Assembly: GCF_014698445.1 (NCBI RefSeq)
Contig: NZ_JACJSZ010000004.1
Span: forward strand, 1-64,000
Source of the DNA: Microcystis elabens FACHB-917
GTDB lineage: Bacteria > Cyanobacteriota > Cyanobacteriia > PCC-6307 > Cyanobiaceae
Direction: 5' to 3'
DNA: 64,000 nt
The notes below the pieces were generated by a model. The model saw nothing but the letters and a program-made list of their open reading frames with translations. It was not told where the DNA came from and searched no databases. Position 1 is the first letter of the stretch, and each line of letters opens with the position of its first letter. Of the stretch, positions 26,401 through 35,042 are shown piece after piece. Position numbers and translations under genes: made by a program.

Positions 26401-26855
26401 TCCTGCACCCAGACATCAAGCACTCGTGGCCTGTGCTTCAGGGAGCGGATCAAGCCGGGGCCCAGAGGGAGTTTCTTGCTGGGGTCCCACGGCCAGGGGA
26501 TCTGCACCCCCTCATCGGGAAGACGCAGCAGCCAATAAGGGCGCTTCCACAGCACCAGCCGATCAGCGATCAGGAGCGCCACGAGCAGGCCTCCGGTGGC
26601 GGCGGCAATCGGTTGGTTCTTGAGGAGCGTGCCGAGGGGGAAGTCTCGCGCTGCGCGGGGGCCGGCACTGCTGGCAGGGTTGCGAGTGGCGGGTGGTGCT
26701 GGAGTTGGCCTGCTGGTCTGCGCCATGAGTGCTGGCAAGGGCTGCGCGCATGCCGACCTCGCTCCTGCGCCGCTCACCGCGATCAAGGAGACCAGAACGC
26801 AGAGGCCTCCTGCCAACCTCACCACACCTCTGCCCTCATGGCTGGCTCGACCCAC
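23496..26855 (-). CDS. DGR target: membrane-anchored NACHT-HEAT protein with C-type-lectin variable domain
   Basis: A 1,119-residue protein. An N-terminal hydrophobic segment (11-30) and a second at about 82-102 suggest membrane attachment. A NACHT/STAND NTPase follows, with Walker A G-E-G-G-V-G-K-T-S at about 207-215 and Walker B L-L-V-I-L-D at about 287-292, then helical sensor-type regions and HEAT-like repeats near 640-770. From about 865 to the end is a sulfatase-modifying-factor (FGE) type C-lectin fold with P-G-G-E-Y-N-I-G-S and L-L-R-G-G-S-W-F. The last 48 residues contain the variable repeat. The architecture suggests a receptor whose ligand-binding face is rewritten by the retroelement and whose NTPase signals the outcome. 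Confidence 0.93.
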   Translation of the reverse strand: MGRASHEGRGVVRLAGGLCVLVSLIAVSGAGARSACAQPLPALMAQTSRPTPAPPATRNPASSAGPRAARDFPLGTLLKNQPIAAATGGLLVALLIADRLVLWKRPYWLLRLPDEGVQIPWPWDPSKKLPLGPGLIRSLKHRPRVLDVWVQEHLGLIEQRFSAITTVEQRRHHLSLPVKVGQKLEPELTPERLRELDGVGGLVLISGEGGVGKTSLALRIAGWALEGRLTERAVVPVLVEADLQAEESLLSRVRSTLLTLTEHRGSEGTALAPTLPLVQALLERRRLLVILDHFSELGVESRQRLLPTADDFPSAWAIVTSRREESFGGKVVLHLRPQRLTADRLWPFFTDYLRLVQAEEALDFDLHERAVGRLREITAGIVDEQQAITVLLAKLYIDVVLAERRGAGGSLLPASVPALMLTYVRQINDAIPEADRQPRELVVRALQHLAQASEEKLFRPRAVRRDLALRALALASAEREGMEAEEGSQLPRGGVELLRYLVERLYLVEESPDGAALRLVLDPLADYLAALGWLRQLDREGDGAWEVFLEQTLPDRGSEGAALSQGFLRALYDSAVHAADPAVLGLEIEPQVVAKLAERAAIDPARIALERERRRLRRLIDDLAEPDLAVRLQAIEELCRRRSREAMVTTALERVLMSAQQDQEVRQAAAIALAAQGGVAAARALAELVDSPSPDGTDAAGAVALRRTALEGLGLALAGLRETSQAQTKAELWQLLERQLHADALDLLIEGEEGWAEHDRRLPLLQGASRGLQLAASADLPLLGSGPGRMVPMLTLTALKEGEALRIRTQVVTPAVWRLPLPGREQLELVVVPGGEYNIGSPETEEGRDWYANQRDGCKGVNVEAVRAVRLETFAMARHGITQAQWRAVAELPQVEKELNPTPGSHKPDGLWETHAQPGALPVDSISWNDCQEWLERLNRWLTSEWSSQGGKGEPPQLALPGEGQWEAACRAGAETPFHFGDTLDASWSNYDGGYSYGPGRKGVYRQRPVPVGFFGLVNRRGLAELHGQLFEWSGDQWHPDPTGEGWPSDGQAWQGVDPALEALGTAQKDWKLLRGGSWFGQPHDCRAAGRFSNFPANFYSNFGVRLCCLLPPGSLLGA
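23518..23641 (-). repeat. DGR variable repeat (VR)
   Basis: This 124-bp segment lies at the 3' end of the target gene (residues about 1,072-1,113). Against TR it has 14 substitutions, giving Asn-to-Gly, Asp, Phe or Tyr, Ile-to-Phe and Thr-to-Ser at nine codons; R-N-S-N-N-P-A-N-I-N-T-N-N-G becomes R-F-S-N-F-P-A-N-F-Y-S-N-F-G. The downstream G-V-R-L-C-C-L-L-P-P segment is invariant and GC-rich and would be the homing-initiation region. All changes are at TR adenines, so mutagenic homing has occurred in this lineage. Confidence 0.95.
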
Positions 26856-26957
26856 CTGCTGATACAGCTATTAGATCCCACTCTGGCTGGCACAGGGCTT
26901 ACGGGCAACAACTCGACTGATGTTTATTGCAGGCCATCTCACGCTTGCTGCTTCTCA

Positions 26958-27468
26958 TCACTGTTTCGTCGCTGTGCCTGATGGGCGGGATGGCATGGAA
27001 GGTGTTTTGGTATTGGCTTCAAGAATAGTGCTGTTGCTGAAGTCTGTTGCTTGCGAAAAAGCAAATTTGCCCAACTCGATGTTGAACAGCACCCGGGCCG
27101 CCCCTCGCTCCGGGACATGGGCCGCCAGCCAGGCCCGCCGCAACAGGAAGAAGGCCTGGTGGAAATGGTCGTCGGGAAGTCGCTGCCCCTGGCGTTGCCT
27201 CCGCGCACTGGCCGCTGGTGAGCCGGAACACGCTGCCGTCATCGGCGCGCACCTCAACCTCCCCCTCCCAGCTGAGGAACAGCGCCTTGTCGGCGGTGTC
27301 CTCGATGAAGACCGTGGTGCCCTGGATGGAGGCTGTCCCCACCCGGGTCATGATCCGCAGAGGGGTGGCACGCTTCGCCCCAGGCGCGATCCAGGCGATG
27401 ATCCGGCCGGGGTTCTCGGCGCGCAGCACGGTGGACGGCCGCGACGGCACCTCAGACTCCGGGGGCAC
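26958..27468 (-). pseudogene. FecR-like domain protein, frameshifted
   Basis: The first half (27,468 to about 27,210) encodes a FecR-type beta segment: I-I-A-W-I-A-P-G-A-K-R-A-T-P-L, then T-T-V-F-I-E-D-T-A-D-K-A-L-F-L-S-W-E-G-E-V-E-V-R. The sequence then shifts frame and continues to 26,958 (F-F-L-L-R-R-A-W-L-A-A-H-V). Such proteins bind or regulate periplasmic structures. There is no clear start with a signal peptide, so the N terminus is also missing. The stretch 26,856-26,957 shows nothing recognisable. Confidence 0.6.
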
Positions 27469-27480
27469 GCGTAGGGCCGC

Positions 27481-27939
27481 TCAGGGCTCGACCCGCCACA
27501 CCTGGTCGGCGGGCGTCCAGTCGCACAGCTCGGAGGGCTGGAACCAGAGGCCGATCTCGAACACTGCCGTTTCCGGCGCATCGGAGCCGTGGATGACGTT
27601 ACGGCCGATGTTCACCGCCAGGTCGCCGCGGATCGTGCCGGGTTCGGCCTCCAGGGGCTTGGTGGCGCCTATCAATGTGCGAGCGCTGGCGATCACGCCA
27701 TCGCCTTCCCACACCATCGCCACCACCGGCCCGCTGGTGATGAACTCCACCAGGCCGAGGAAGAAGGGGCGCTCCCGGTGCACGCCGTAGTGGCTCTCGG
27801 CCAGTTCCCGGCTGGGCACCAGCTGCTTGAGGCCCACCAGCTTGAAGCCCTTGCGCTCGAAGCGGCCGAGGATCTCGCCCACCAGGCCCCGCTGCACACC
27901 GTCGGGCTTGATGGCGAGGAAGGTGCGTTCGGTGGCCAT
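27481..27939 (-). CDS. ndk: Nucleoside diphosphate kinase
   Basis: A 152-residue enzyme that moves the gamma phosphate between nucleoside triphosphates through a phosphohistidine. The start [17 protein letters not shown] at 27939 is the family N terminus; the 18 codons before it are not conserved. The active-site histidine lies in [12 protein letters not shown], and the protein ends [10 protein letters not shown]. It is divergent from speA, and the gap of about 250 bases contains a 17-base palindrome. Confidence 0.97.
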   Translation of the reverse strand: MATERTFLAIKPDGVQRGLVGEILGRFERKGFKLVGLKQLVPSRELAESHYGVHRERPFFLGLVEFITSGPVVAMVWEGDGVIASARTLIGATKPLEAEPGTIRGDLAVNIGRNVIHGSDAPETAVFEIGLWFQPSELCDWTPADQVWRVEP

Positions 27940-28066
27940 GGCAAAGGGGAAGGGGATCGGGCCATCGTCCGCGCTGGGGCTGCCGCTTGGCAAGCAAGCC
28001 CGCCCTCCGGCGGAGTTGCCCGGTCGACTCCGCCGGGGTCACCCCCCCGCCGCTGCCATTCGCAAG

Positions 28067-28083
28067 CTGTACAGGCTGTACAG
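28067..28083. promoter_or_regulatory. Palindromic operator candidate CTGTACAGGCTGTACAG
   Basis: The 17-base sequence is a perfect dyad apart from its centre and also reads as a tandem CTGTACAG repeat. It lies between the divergent ndk and speA genes, 110 bases upstream of speA. GTAC-N5-GTAC resembles cyanobacterial LexA-type boxes only loosely. The regulator is unknown. Confidence 0.45.
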
Positions 28084-28192
28084 ACCCGTGGATCGGCCGC
28101 CAGGCATACCCGAAGCCGCCTCAGACCCGCCGAAGCTGCCGCGGCGCCACGCCTAGATTCGCTGCAACCGGCTTCCCTCCTGCCCAGGCGCC

Positions 28193-30220
28193 ATGGTGCT
28201 CGCAGACCCGTCCCGACCGCCGGACGCGCCCGCCGGCCCGCCCGGACGGGCTGACGCCTGGAGCGCCGCCGACGGGGCGGCCCTCTACGGGCTCGACCGC
28301 TGGGGTGAGCCCTACTTCGGGGTGGGCGCCCGGGGCCACGTGATCGTGCAGCCCCGCGGCGACCGCGGCGGCTCCCTCGATCTGGTCGAACTTGTGCGGG
28401 AGCTGCAGGGCCGCGACCTGTCCCTGCCGCTGCTGATCCGCTTCGATGACATCCTCGAGGACCGGCTCGAGCGCCTGCACGGCGCCTTCGAGCGGGCCAT
28501 CGCCCAGTACGGCTACAGCGGCCGCTACCAGGGGGTGTTCCCGGTGAAGTGCAACCAGCAGCGTCATGTGGTGGAGCAGCTGGTGGAGAGCGGCCGCCGC
28601 TGGCACTTCGGCCTGGAGGCGGGCAGCAAGGCCGAGCTGCTGATCGCCCTGTCCCTGCTCGACGATCCCGACGCCCTGCTGATTTGCAACGGCTACAAGG
28701 ACCGGCGTTACATCGAGACGGCGATCCTGGCCAGACGCCTGGGGCGCCAGCCGGTGGTGGTGATCGAGCAGGCCGACGAGGTGGATCGGATCATCGCCGC
28801 CAGCAGCGCCCTGGGCGGGGCCCCGTTCATCGGCATCCGCGCCAAGCTCTCGGCCCGCAGCACCGGCCGCTGGGGCAGCTCGGTGGGGGAACGGGCCAAG
28901 TTCGGCCTCTCGATCCCCGATGTGCTCACCACCGTGGAGCGCCTGCGGGAAGCCGGTCTGCTCGACGACCTGCGCCTGCTGCACTTCCACATCGGCAGCC
29001 AGATCAACGACATCGCCGTGCTCAAGGATGCCCTGCAGGAGGCGGGGCAGATCTATGCCGAACTCACCCGTCTGGGGGCGCCGATGGGCTTCCTGGATGT
29101 GGGCGGCGGCCTGGGCATCGACTACGACGGCAGCCGCACCGCCACCGCCGCCTCCACCAACTACTCGCTGCAGAACTACGCCAACGACGTCGTCGCCACG
29201 ATCCGCGAGTGCTGCGAGCCCCACGGCATCCGCCCGCCCACGCTGGTGAGCGAGAGCGGCCGGGCCCTGGCCAGCCACTTCTCGGTGCTCGTGTTCGATG
29301 TGCTCGGGGCCGGCGGCCACGGCGAGACGGTGCCACCGCCCGCCGAGGGGGAGGCCCTGATCCTGCGCAACCTGCGCGACACCCATGCGCTCATCACGGC
29401 GATCGGTACCGCGGGAGATGGCGCGGCCGGCGATCACGATGACGACGACGGCGACGGCCGGGGGGTGGTGGAACGGCTGCAGGAGGCCTGGAACGATGCC
29501 CTCAAGTTCAAGGAGGACGCCCTCAGCGCCTTCCGGCTCGGCTACCTGAACCTGCCGGAGCGGGCCACGGCCGAGCGCCTCACCTGGGCCAGCTGCCAGG
29601 CGATCGCCCGCCAGCTCGACGCCCTGCCCGCCGGCACCGTGGTCCCCCAGGAGCTGCAGGCCCTGCCGGCGGCGCTGGCCGGCACCTACTACGCCAACCT
29701 CTCGGTGTTCCGCTCGGCCCCCGACACCTGGGCGATCGACCAGCTGTTCCCGGTGCTGCCGATCCACCGGCTCAACGAGCGCCCCACCCGCCTGGGCAGC
29801 TTCGCCGACCTCACCTGCGATTCCGATGGCAAGATCGCCCGCTTCATCGACCGCGGCCATGAGAAGCCGCTCCTGGAGCTCCACGGCCTGCGGCCCGGGG
29901 AGCCCTACTGGATCGGGCTGTTCCTCGGCGGCGCCTACCAGGAGGTGATGGGCAACCTGCACAACCTGTTCGGCAGCACCAACGCCGTCCACATCCGCCT
30001 GGCGGCCGGCGGCGGCTATCGGGTCGACCACGTGGTGCGGGGTGACACCAACGCCGAAGTGCTGCAGGCGATGGAGCACGATCCCACCCTGCTGCTGGAG
30101 CGGCTGCGGCTGGCCAGCGAGCAGGCGATCGGGCGGGGCGACCTCGCGATCAGCGACGCCCGCCGGCTGATGGCCCACCTGCGGGCCAGCCTGGAGCAGA
30201 CCACTTATCTGGAGGCCTGA
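28193..30220 (+). CDS. speA: Biosynthetic arginine decarboxylase
   Basis: A 675-residue PLP enzyme converting arginine to agmatine, the first step of the bacterial polyamine route. The PLP-lysine motif F-P-V-K-C-N-Q-Q is at about residues 115-122; the barrel contains H-F-H-I-G-S-Q and the glycine-rich D-V-G-G-G-L-G-I-D-Y-D-G-S; the C-terminal part has L-F-L-G-G-A-Y-Q-E and H-N-L-F-G-S-T-N-A. An Asp/Gly-rich insertion lies at about 405-425. The ATG at 28193 fits typical lengths. It converges on the cyclase gene with a 16-base overlap. Confidence 0.96.
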   Translation: MVLADPSRPPDAPAGPPGRADAWSAADGAALYGLDRWGEPYFGVGARGHVIVQPRGDRGGSLDLVELVRELQGRDLSLPLLIRFDDILEDRLERLHGAFERAIAQYGYSGRYQGVFPVKCNQQRHVVEQLVESGRRWHFGLEAGSKAELLIALSLLDDPDALLICNGYKDRRYIETAILARRLGRQPVVVIEQADEVDRIIAASSALGGAPFIGIRAKLSARSTGRWGSSVGERAKFGLSIPDVLTTVERLREAGLLDDLRLLHFHIGSQINDIAVLKDALQEAGQIYAELTRLGAPMGFLDVGGGLGIDYDGSRTATAASTNYSLQNYANDVVATIRECCEPHGIRPPTLVSESGRALASHFSVLVFDVLGAGGHGETVPPPAEGEALILRNLRDTHALITAIGTAGDGAAGDHDDDDGDGRGVVERLQEAWNDALKFKEDALSAFRLGYLNLPERATAERLTWASCQAIARQLDALPAGTVVPQELQALPAALAGTYYANLSVFRSAPDTWAIDQLFPVLPIHRLNERPTRLGSFADLTCDSDGKIARFIDRGHEKPLLELHGLRPGEPYWIGLFLGGAYQEVMGNLHNLFGSTNAVHIRLAAGGGYRVDHVVRGDTNAEVLQAMEHDPTLLLERLRLASEQAIGRGDLAISDARRLMAHLRASLEQTTYLEA

Positions 30221-32029
30221 CCCTCTCCGGAGGCCTGATCCGCAAGGGCGACGGTGAAGATCTCCACCTCCCCGAGGCTCTTCACCGCCTGGGGGCCCAG
30301 GGAGCGGGCCAAGAGGTTCACCGTGTCGCCGATGACGGTGAACTCCATCCGCTTCGGGCTGCCGATCTGACCCACCATCACCTGGCCGCTCGCCAGGCCG
30401 ATGCCGTTGTCGAGGGTGGCGATGCCCCGCCGCGCCCAGTCCTCGTTGAGGCGGGCCAGGGCCGCCCGCATCGCCAGGGCGCAGCGCACCGACTGGCTGG
30501 CTTCCTCGGCCTTCCCCCGGCTCACCGGTGAGCCGAAGACCGCCATCACCGCATCGCCGATGAACTTGTCGACGGTGCCGCCATGGGCCATCACCACCTC
30601 CACCATGGCGCCCAGGTACTCATTGAGCTGGAGCACGTGCAGCTCGCTCTGGCCCTCGCCGCTGCGCTGCTTGGTGAGCACCGTGAAGCCCTTGATGTCG
30701 GTCATTAGCACGGTCACCTCCAGCAGACGGCCGCGCAGGATGCCCTGGGCCGATTCCTGGTCGGAGAGGATCTCCGCCACCACCCCGGGGGCCACGTAGC
30801 GCTCGAAGGTGCGGCGCAGGCGCCGCCGCTCCTGCCCCTCCCGCAGGTAGGCATCCCCCCCGTAGAGCAGGCCCAGCAGGACCAGGCCCGAGGAGGGCGC
30901 CAGCAGCGGCAGCCAGCGGTTGACCTGCTGCAAGGCCACGACGACAGCGGCCCCCTGGAGGAGCAGCACCAGAACCACCAGGGTGAGGCGCCAGCGCAGG
31001 TCGCTCCAGCGGCGGGCGGCCGCCAGCACGAGCAGCAGCGGCAGCAGGGCCAGCAGGGCCCGTCCCGGCGCGCTGCGGGGCCAGGGCTGCAGCCCGTCCC
31101 CCTGCAGCGAGTTGGCGGTGGCGGTGGCCAGGACCTCCAGTCCCGACAGGCGGCCGAAGGGGGTGGGGTAGCCGTCGGTCCCCTGGGCGACCACCGGGCC
31201 GAGCAGCACCAGGGCCCCCTTCACGTCCTGGCGCAGGGGGGGGTTCTTCCAGCGCTCGGGGTCGAGCACCTCCCAGGCCGGCAGGCGCCGGAAGCTCCCC
31301 TCCGGGCCGTAGAAATTGAGGGCGCTGGCCCGGTCGTCCTGGCGACTCCGCTGGCCCCCCAGCCGCAGCAGGGTGGAGGAGAGGGAACTGTGGCCCTCGG
31401 CGCCCCGGGCGGGGAGCACGCCGCTGGCATAGGCCTCGGGGTGGCGGCTGGACTCGCTGGAGGTGCCGGCGAGGATGTTGGTGAGCCCGGGGGAGCCGGT
31501 GCCGCCGATGGCCGCCAGAAAGCGCTCCGGCCGCACGAAGGTGAGGGCTCCCGGTCCCTGGGTGTCGTCGGATTCGAGCATCTCGGCCGCCAGGGCGACC
31601 CGGCCGGGGTAGCGCCGCAGCCGCAGCTCCAGGGCATCGTCATCGGCCGGCCCTTGCCGCTGGGCCCCTCGAAGACCACATTCATGACGATGGCCCTATT
31701 CACGACGATGGCCCTGGCGCCGGCCTGCAGCAGCTTCTCCGCCACCATCCCGTAGGTGGCCCGGGGCCAGGGCAGGCTGCCGACGCCCTCGCCCAGTCCG
31801 GGATGCGGCCCTCCTCCTCGAACCAGTCCCCCTGCTGCAGGGTGGCGTCATCGACGGTGACCATCACCACCTTCGGCGGCGGTCGGCGCGGGCCGCGCAG
31901 CAGCAGCTGCTGCTGCTCCACCCCCCGCTCCCACACCCGCATCCAGGGTCCCGGCCAGCCGGCGCTGACCCCCACCCACGCCAGCACGGCCACCACCAGG
32001 ACCCTGAAGGTGCGCGGTCGCGCCATCAT
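30205..32029 (-). pseudogene. CHASE2-adenylate/guanylate cyclase, frameshifted
   Basis: The protein starts M-M-A-R-P-R at 32029 with a signal-anchor, enters a CHASE2 sensor domain (V-V-M-V-T-V-D-D), shifts frame near 31,795 (continuing L-P-W-P-R-A-T-Y-G-M-V-A-E), shifts again near 31,650, and then runs intact from 31,581. That last part has three membrane helices and a class III cyclase domain with V-L-M-T-D-I-K-G-F-T, D-K-F-I-G-D-A-V-M-A and T-V-I-G-D-T-V-N-L. It is the third gene of an operon, overlapping the fecR-like stop by 4 bases. The frameshifts could be real decay or assembly errors; the cyclase domain alone is uninterrupted. Confidence 0.8.
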
Positions 32030-32685
32030 CGCGGCAGCGGGCTCCACAGGGTGCAGATGGCGGCGGCCCGGCCGGAGCGCTCCAGCCGCACACAGTCGAT
32101 GCCCCGGTAGCGGTTGATGGTTGCCACCAGGGGGTCACGGCTGACCGCCGGCCTGGGCGAGGCGGCGATCACCCCGGGGAAACGGCGCAGCACGAAGGCC
32201 TCCAGGGCCGCCATGCCGGGCAGGGGCCGTCCATCGGCGAGGGGCTGGAGCTCCACCGAACCCTCCAGCACCGTCACCTCCTGCTCGCCGCCCTCGAGCA
32301 GGCTGATCAGGTCGTCGGTGCCGCGGGTGCTGAGCCGCGACGAGCGGGTGCGGCCGTCCTGCCGGCCGGACACCAGGATCTGGCCGCTGCTGAGCAGGAA
32401 GCAGCCCTGGCCGAGCTTGAGCAGGGCGAAGCGGTTGAGGCGGCCGGCGGCGCCGCTGTCGAAGCGGATCTGGCCGCGGCTGCTCTGGGTGCTGAGTTTC
32501 TGGGGAGCGACCGCCATCTGCTTCACCTTGGCCGTCTTGCCGTCGATGAAGAGCTCGTTGCCATGGACGTTCTCCTGCACCACCGCGCTCTCGGAGGCCC
32601 GCACCGGCAACGACCCGAGGGCAGGGCCCACCAGTACGACCAGGATCGGCAGGCTGGCCAGACGGGGCCGGCTGGGGCGGCGCAT
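32026..32685 (-). CDS. FecR-domain exported protein
   Basis: A 219-residue protein from the ATG at 32685, chosen because it opens on a signal peptide (R-R-P-S-R-P-R then a hydrophobic run). The mature part has the FecR beta-helix-like pattern V-K-Q-M-A-V-A-P-Q-K-L-S-T, F-A-L-L-K-L-G-Q-G-C-F-L-L-S-S-G-Q-I-L and E-V-T-V-L-E-G-S-V-E-L. FecR-domain proteins are frequent beside CHASE2-cyclase genes in cyanobacteria, suggesting a periplasmic sensing partner. It overlaps the cyclase start (ATGA). Confidence 0.82.
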   Translation of the reverse strand: MRRPSRPRLASLPILVVLVGPALGSLPVRASESAVVQENVHGNELFIDGKTAKVKQMAVAPQKLSTQSSRGQIRFDSGAAGRLNRFALLKLGQGCFLLSSGQILVSGRQDGRTRSSRLSTRGTDDLISLLEGGEQEVTVLEGSVELQPLADGRPLPGMAALEAFVLRRFPGVIAASPRPAVSRDPLVATINRYRGIDCVRLERSGRAAAICTLWSPLPR

Positions 32686-32762
32686 GCGCTCGTGGCTCCG
32701 GGTCCGGACCGCTGCTTTCTGCTCACCGGCTGCGGCAACGCAGCAGGACTGCACGAACCACC

Positions 32763-33467
32763 TCAGCGGGCGCAGAACCGCACCAGCAGGCCCAGGCGGT
32801 TCTTCGGCGGCGCCAGCTCGGCCGGATCGAAGGGGGGAGCGGCGTCGGCGGCGGCCGCCCGCAGCATCACCGGCCGGAACTCGTTGCCCTCCAGCTGCAC
32901 CTCCAGGGGGGTGAGGGTGCCGAGACCCACCGCCGCGGCCACCTCCCGGGCCTGCTCGAGGGCATCCTGGTAGGCCGCCCGCAGCAGCTGGCGCCGCACC
33001 GCCCCGTCCTGGGCGCGATCGGCTTCAGTGCCCACCGGCGCCAGCCGCACCCCGCTCAGGGCCCCCACCTCCCGGATCAGGGGCTGCAGCCGCTGGGGCG
33101 CCAGCCGGCCGCTCACCTGCAGGCTGGCCGTCACCGCCGCGGGCCGGTTGCGACCGGCCTCGCGCTTCCAGGTGCTCGGGGACGTTACCCGCAGCTCCTC
33201 CACCTGCAGCCGCTGCAGGGCCTGGCGCACCACCGCCAGCCGCTCCTGCAGGCCCTGGAGCGCTCCGTCGGCCGTGGGGGCCTCCGCCTCCAGCGACAGC
33301 GAGAAGGCCAGCCGGCGGGTGGGGCGTTCCTGCTCGGCGCTGCCCCGGGCCTCCAGCAGGGTGCCCTCACAGCGCAGCTGCACCTGGGCGACGGCGGCAC
33401 CCGGCCCGGTGCCGAGCGCCGCCATACCCAGCAGGACAGCAAGGGAATGCAGAACGATCGTGCGCAT
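32763..33467 (-). CDS. SIMPL domain (DUF541) periplasmic protein
   Basis: A 234-residue protein from M-R-T-I-V-L-H with a clear signal peptide ending near A-V-A-Q. The mature part follows the SIMPL pattern: a first strand with C-E-G-T-L-L-E, a long helix (L-Q-G-L-Q-E-R-L-A-V-V-R-Q-A-L-Q), V-T-S-P-S-T-W, a second strand V-T-A-S-L-Q-V-S-G and a helix Y-Q-D-A-L-E-Q-A-R-E-V-A. The family makes oligomeric periplasmic assemblies of unknown role. It is the first gene of the operon with the FecR protein and the cyclase. Confidence 0.82.
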   Translation of the reverse strand: MRTIVLHSLAVLLGMAALGTGPGAAVAQVQLRCEGTLLEARGSAEQERPTRRLAFSLSLEAEAPTADGALQGLQERLAVVRQALQRLQVEELRVTSPSTWKREAGRNRPAAVTASLQVSGRLAPQRLQPLIREVGALSGVRLAPVGTEADRAQDGAVRRQLLRAAYQDALEQAREVAAAVGLGTLTPLEVQLEGNEFRPVMLRAAAADAAPPFDPAELAPPKNRLGLLVRFCAR

Positions 33468-33589
33468 GGCAGGGGGAACGGCTGGGGACAGCCTGACCAC
33501 CCGCGGGGCCGAACGCCAGGATCGGCGCCCTGGCCGCTTCCGCTGGGCTGCTGGTTGCCCGCCTCTGCCGTCACAGGGCCCTTCCGCCG

Positions 33590-34592
33590 TTGCCGCTGCG
33601 GCTGCCGCTGCTGGCCATCGCCGCCTGGGCCCTGCTGAGCTCGCTGCCCATGCAGGGGCTGCCGCCGGTCTACCGGGTGTGGGTGCTGCTCACCTACGCC
33701 GCCATCCTCCTGGCCCTGTGGGCGGTCCTGCAGGTACCCGCCCACCTGGGGCTCTGGCGCCCTGGCCACCGTGGTGCTGGAACTGCAGCTGGGGGACGAC
33801 TTCACCGAAGGGGACGCTGGAACAGGGGGTGCGCGGGGTGGTGGTGCAGGTGAGCTAGCGGGACACGATGCTCCGCAACATGGACAGCCAGCTGGTGGTC
33901 GTGCCCAACAGCCTCGTCACCGAGAGGGTGCAGCGCAACCTGGGGCGCTCCGGGGCCGTCAGCAACCGCTTCACGGTCGGCCTCGACTACGACCTGCCGC
34001 CCGCCCAGGCCAGGGCCCTGCTGGAGAAGGTGGTGCTGCAGCTTCCCTTCCCGGTGCGGGAGCTGCAGCCCCGCCGCTCCCGGGACAGGCCCCAGAGCCC
34101 GGAGCGGCCCCTCCCCCCAGCTGTGCTGCCAGACCCTGGCCAGCGAGGGGATCTTCACCGACCTGAGCGCCGACCAGCTGGAGACCGTGGTGGAGGGCAG
34201 CCACCTGGCGGCCTACGGCCCCGGCGAGGCGGTGGTGCACGGTCCACGTGCTGCGGGGGAGCGTGGAGATGCTCAAGGAGCTGGAGACGGGCCACACCGT
34301 GGCCGTGCGCCGGCTGGGGCCGGGCGAGGTGTTCGGCGAGATGACCCTCTTCCTCGACGCCCCCCGCAGCGCCACGGTGCGGGCCACCGAGGAGTGCCTG
34401 CTGCTGGAGGTCGACCGGGAGAGCATCAAGGGCCTGCTGGACGAGAATCCGGACCTGCTGGAGCGCTTCGCCGCCATGGTTCAGGAGCGGCAGGCGGAAC
34501 TGCGGAACCTCGACCGCGACCAGCCCACGGAACGCTCCAATGCTCTGCTGGACACCATGAAGCGACTTTTCGGCGCCTTCAAGGGCAGCTGA
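33590..34592 (+). pseudogene. MscS-type channel with cyclic-nucleotide-binding domain, degraded
   Basis: Fragments in three frames line up as one protein: membrane helices (33,590-33,750), MscS beta-domain pieces (L-D-S-Q-L-V-V-V-P-N-S-L type at about 33,890), the MscS C-terminal domain (F-T-V-G-L-D-Y-D-L-P-P), then a cNMP-binding domain (E-G-I-F-T-D-L-S and, from 34,248, R-L-G-P-G-E-V-F-G-E-M-T-L-F). An in-frame stop at 33,856 and several shifts break it. This is the layout of bacterial cyclic-nucleotide-gated channels. It sits beside a cyclase operon that is also broken. Confidence 0.75.
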
Positions 34593-35042
34593 TGGACAGC
34601 GGAACCCCGCCCGGCACCGGCAAGCCGCTCACGATCATCGGCATCGACGACCGGGTGCTGTGCGAGGCGATCGACCGGTGCGGCGTCAACGACCTCGTGC
34701 TCGACGCCGACGGGGTGATCCGCCGCGATCTGGTCCATGTGGCGGGGCAGGACGAGGCCACCGTCTCCCTGCGCCCTCGGGGCGAAGCAACTGCTGGTGC
34801 CGGGCGTCGAGATCCATGCCCATCGGCTGGCCAGCCTGATGGATCGCGGCGTGGCCTGCGACCCGCTGCGCATCCGGGAGCTGCGCAGCAGCATCAGCCG
34901 GGACAGCGCAGTGGGATCCGTGGTGATTCGGCGGCGACGAAGCCCAGCCGAAAGACGGCGGTGGGGGTCTTCGAGCAGGCCAAGGGTGCGGTCCTTACCG
35001 GGGACTCCATGGCCGCCAGGACCGTGCTGGTGGCCCTCCGGT
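34593..35042 (+). other. Degenerate coding-like stretch, unrecognised
   Basis: Two + frames show protein-like composition (L-T-I-I-G-I-D-D-R-V-L-C-E-A-I from 34,633; L-L-V-P-G-V-E-I-H-A-H-R-L-A-S from 34,792) joined by a frameshift. This suggests the tail of a decayed gene next to the broken channel. I cannot name the family. Confidence 0.35.

Noticed and set aside
24537-26981. 814-residue open frame on the + strand over the DGR target gene
   Set aside because: It is the antisense of a GC-rich gene with clear NACHT and FGE domains; its composition (Gln, His, Pro, Arg rich) has no domain pattern.
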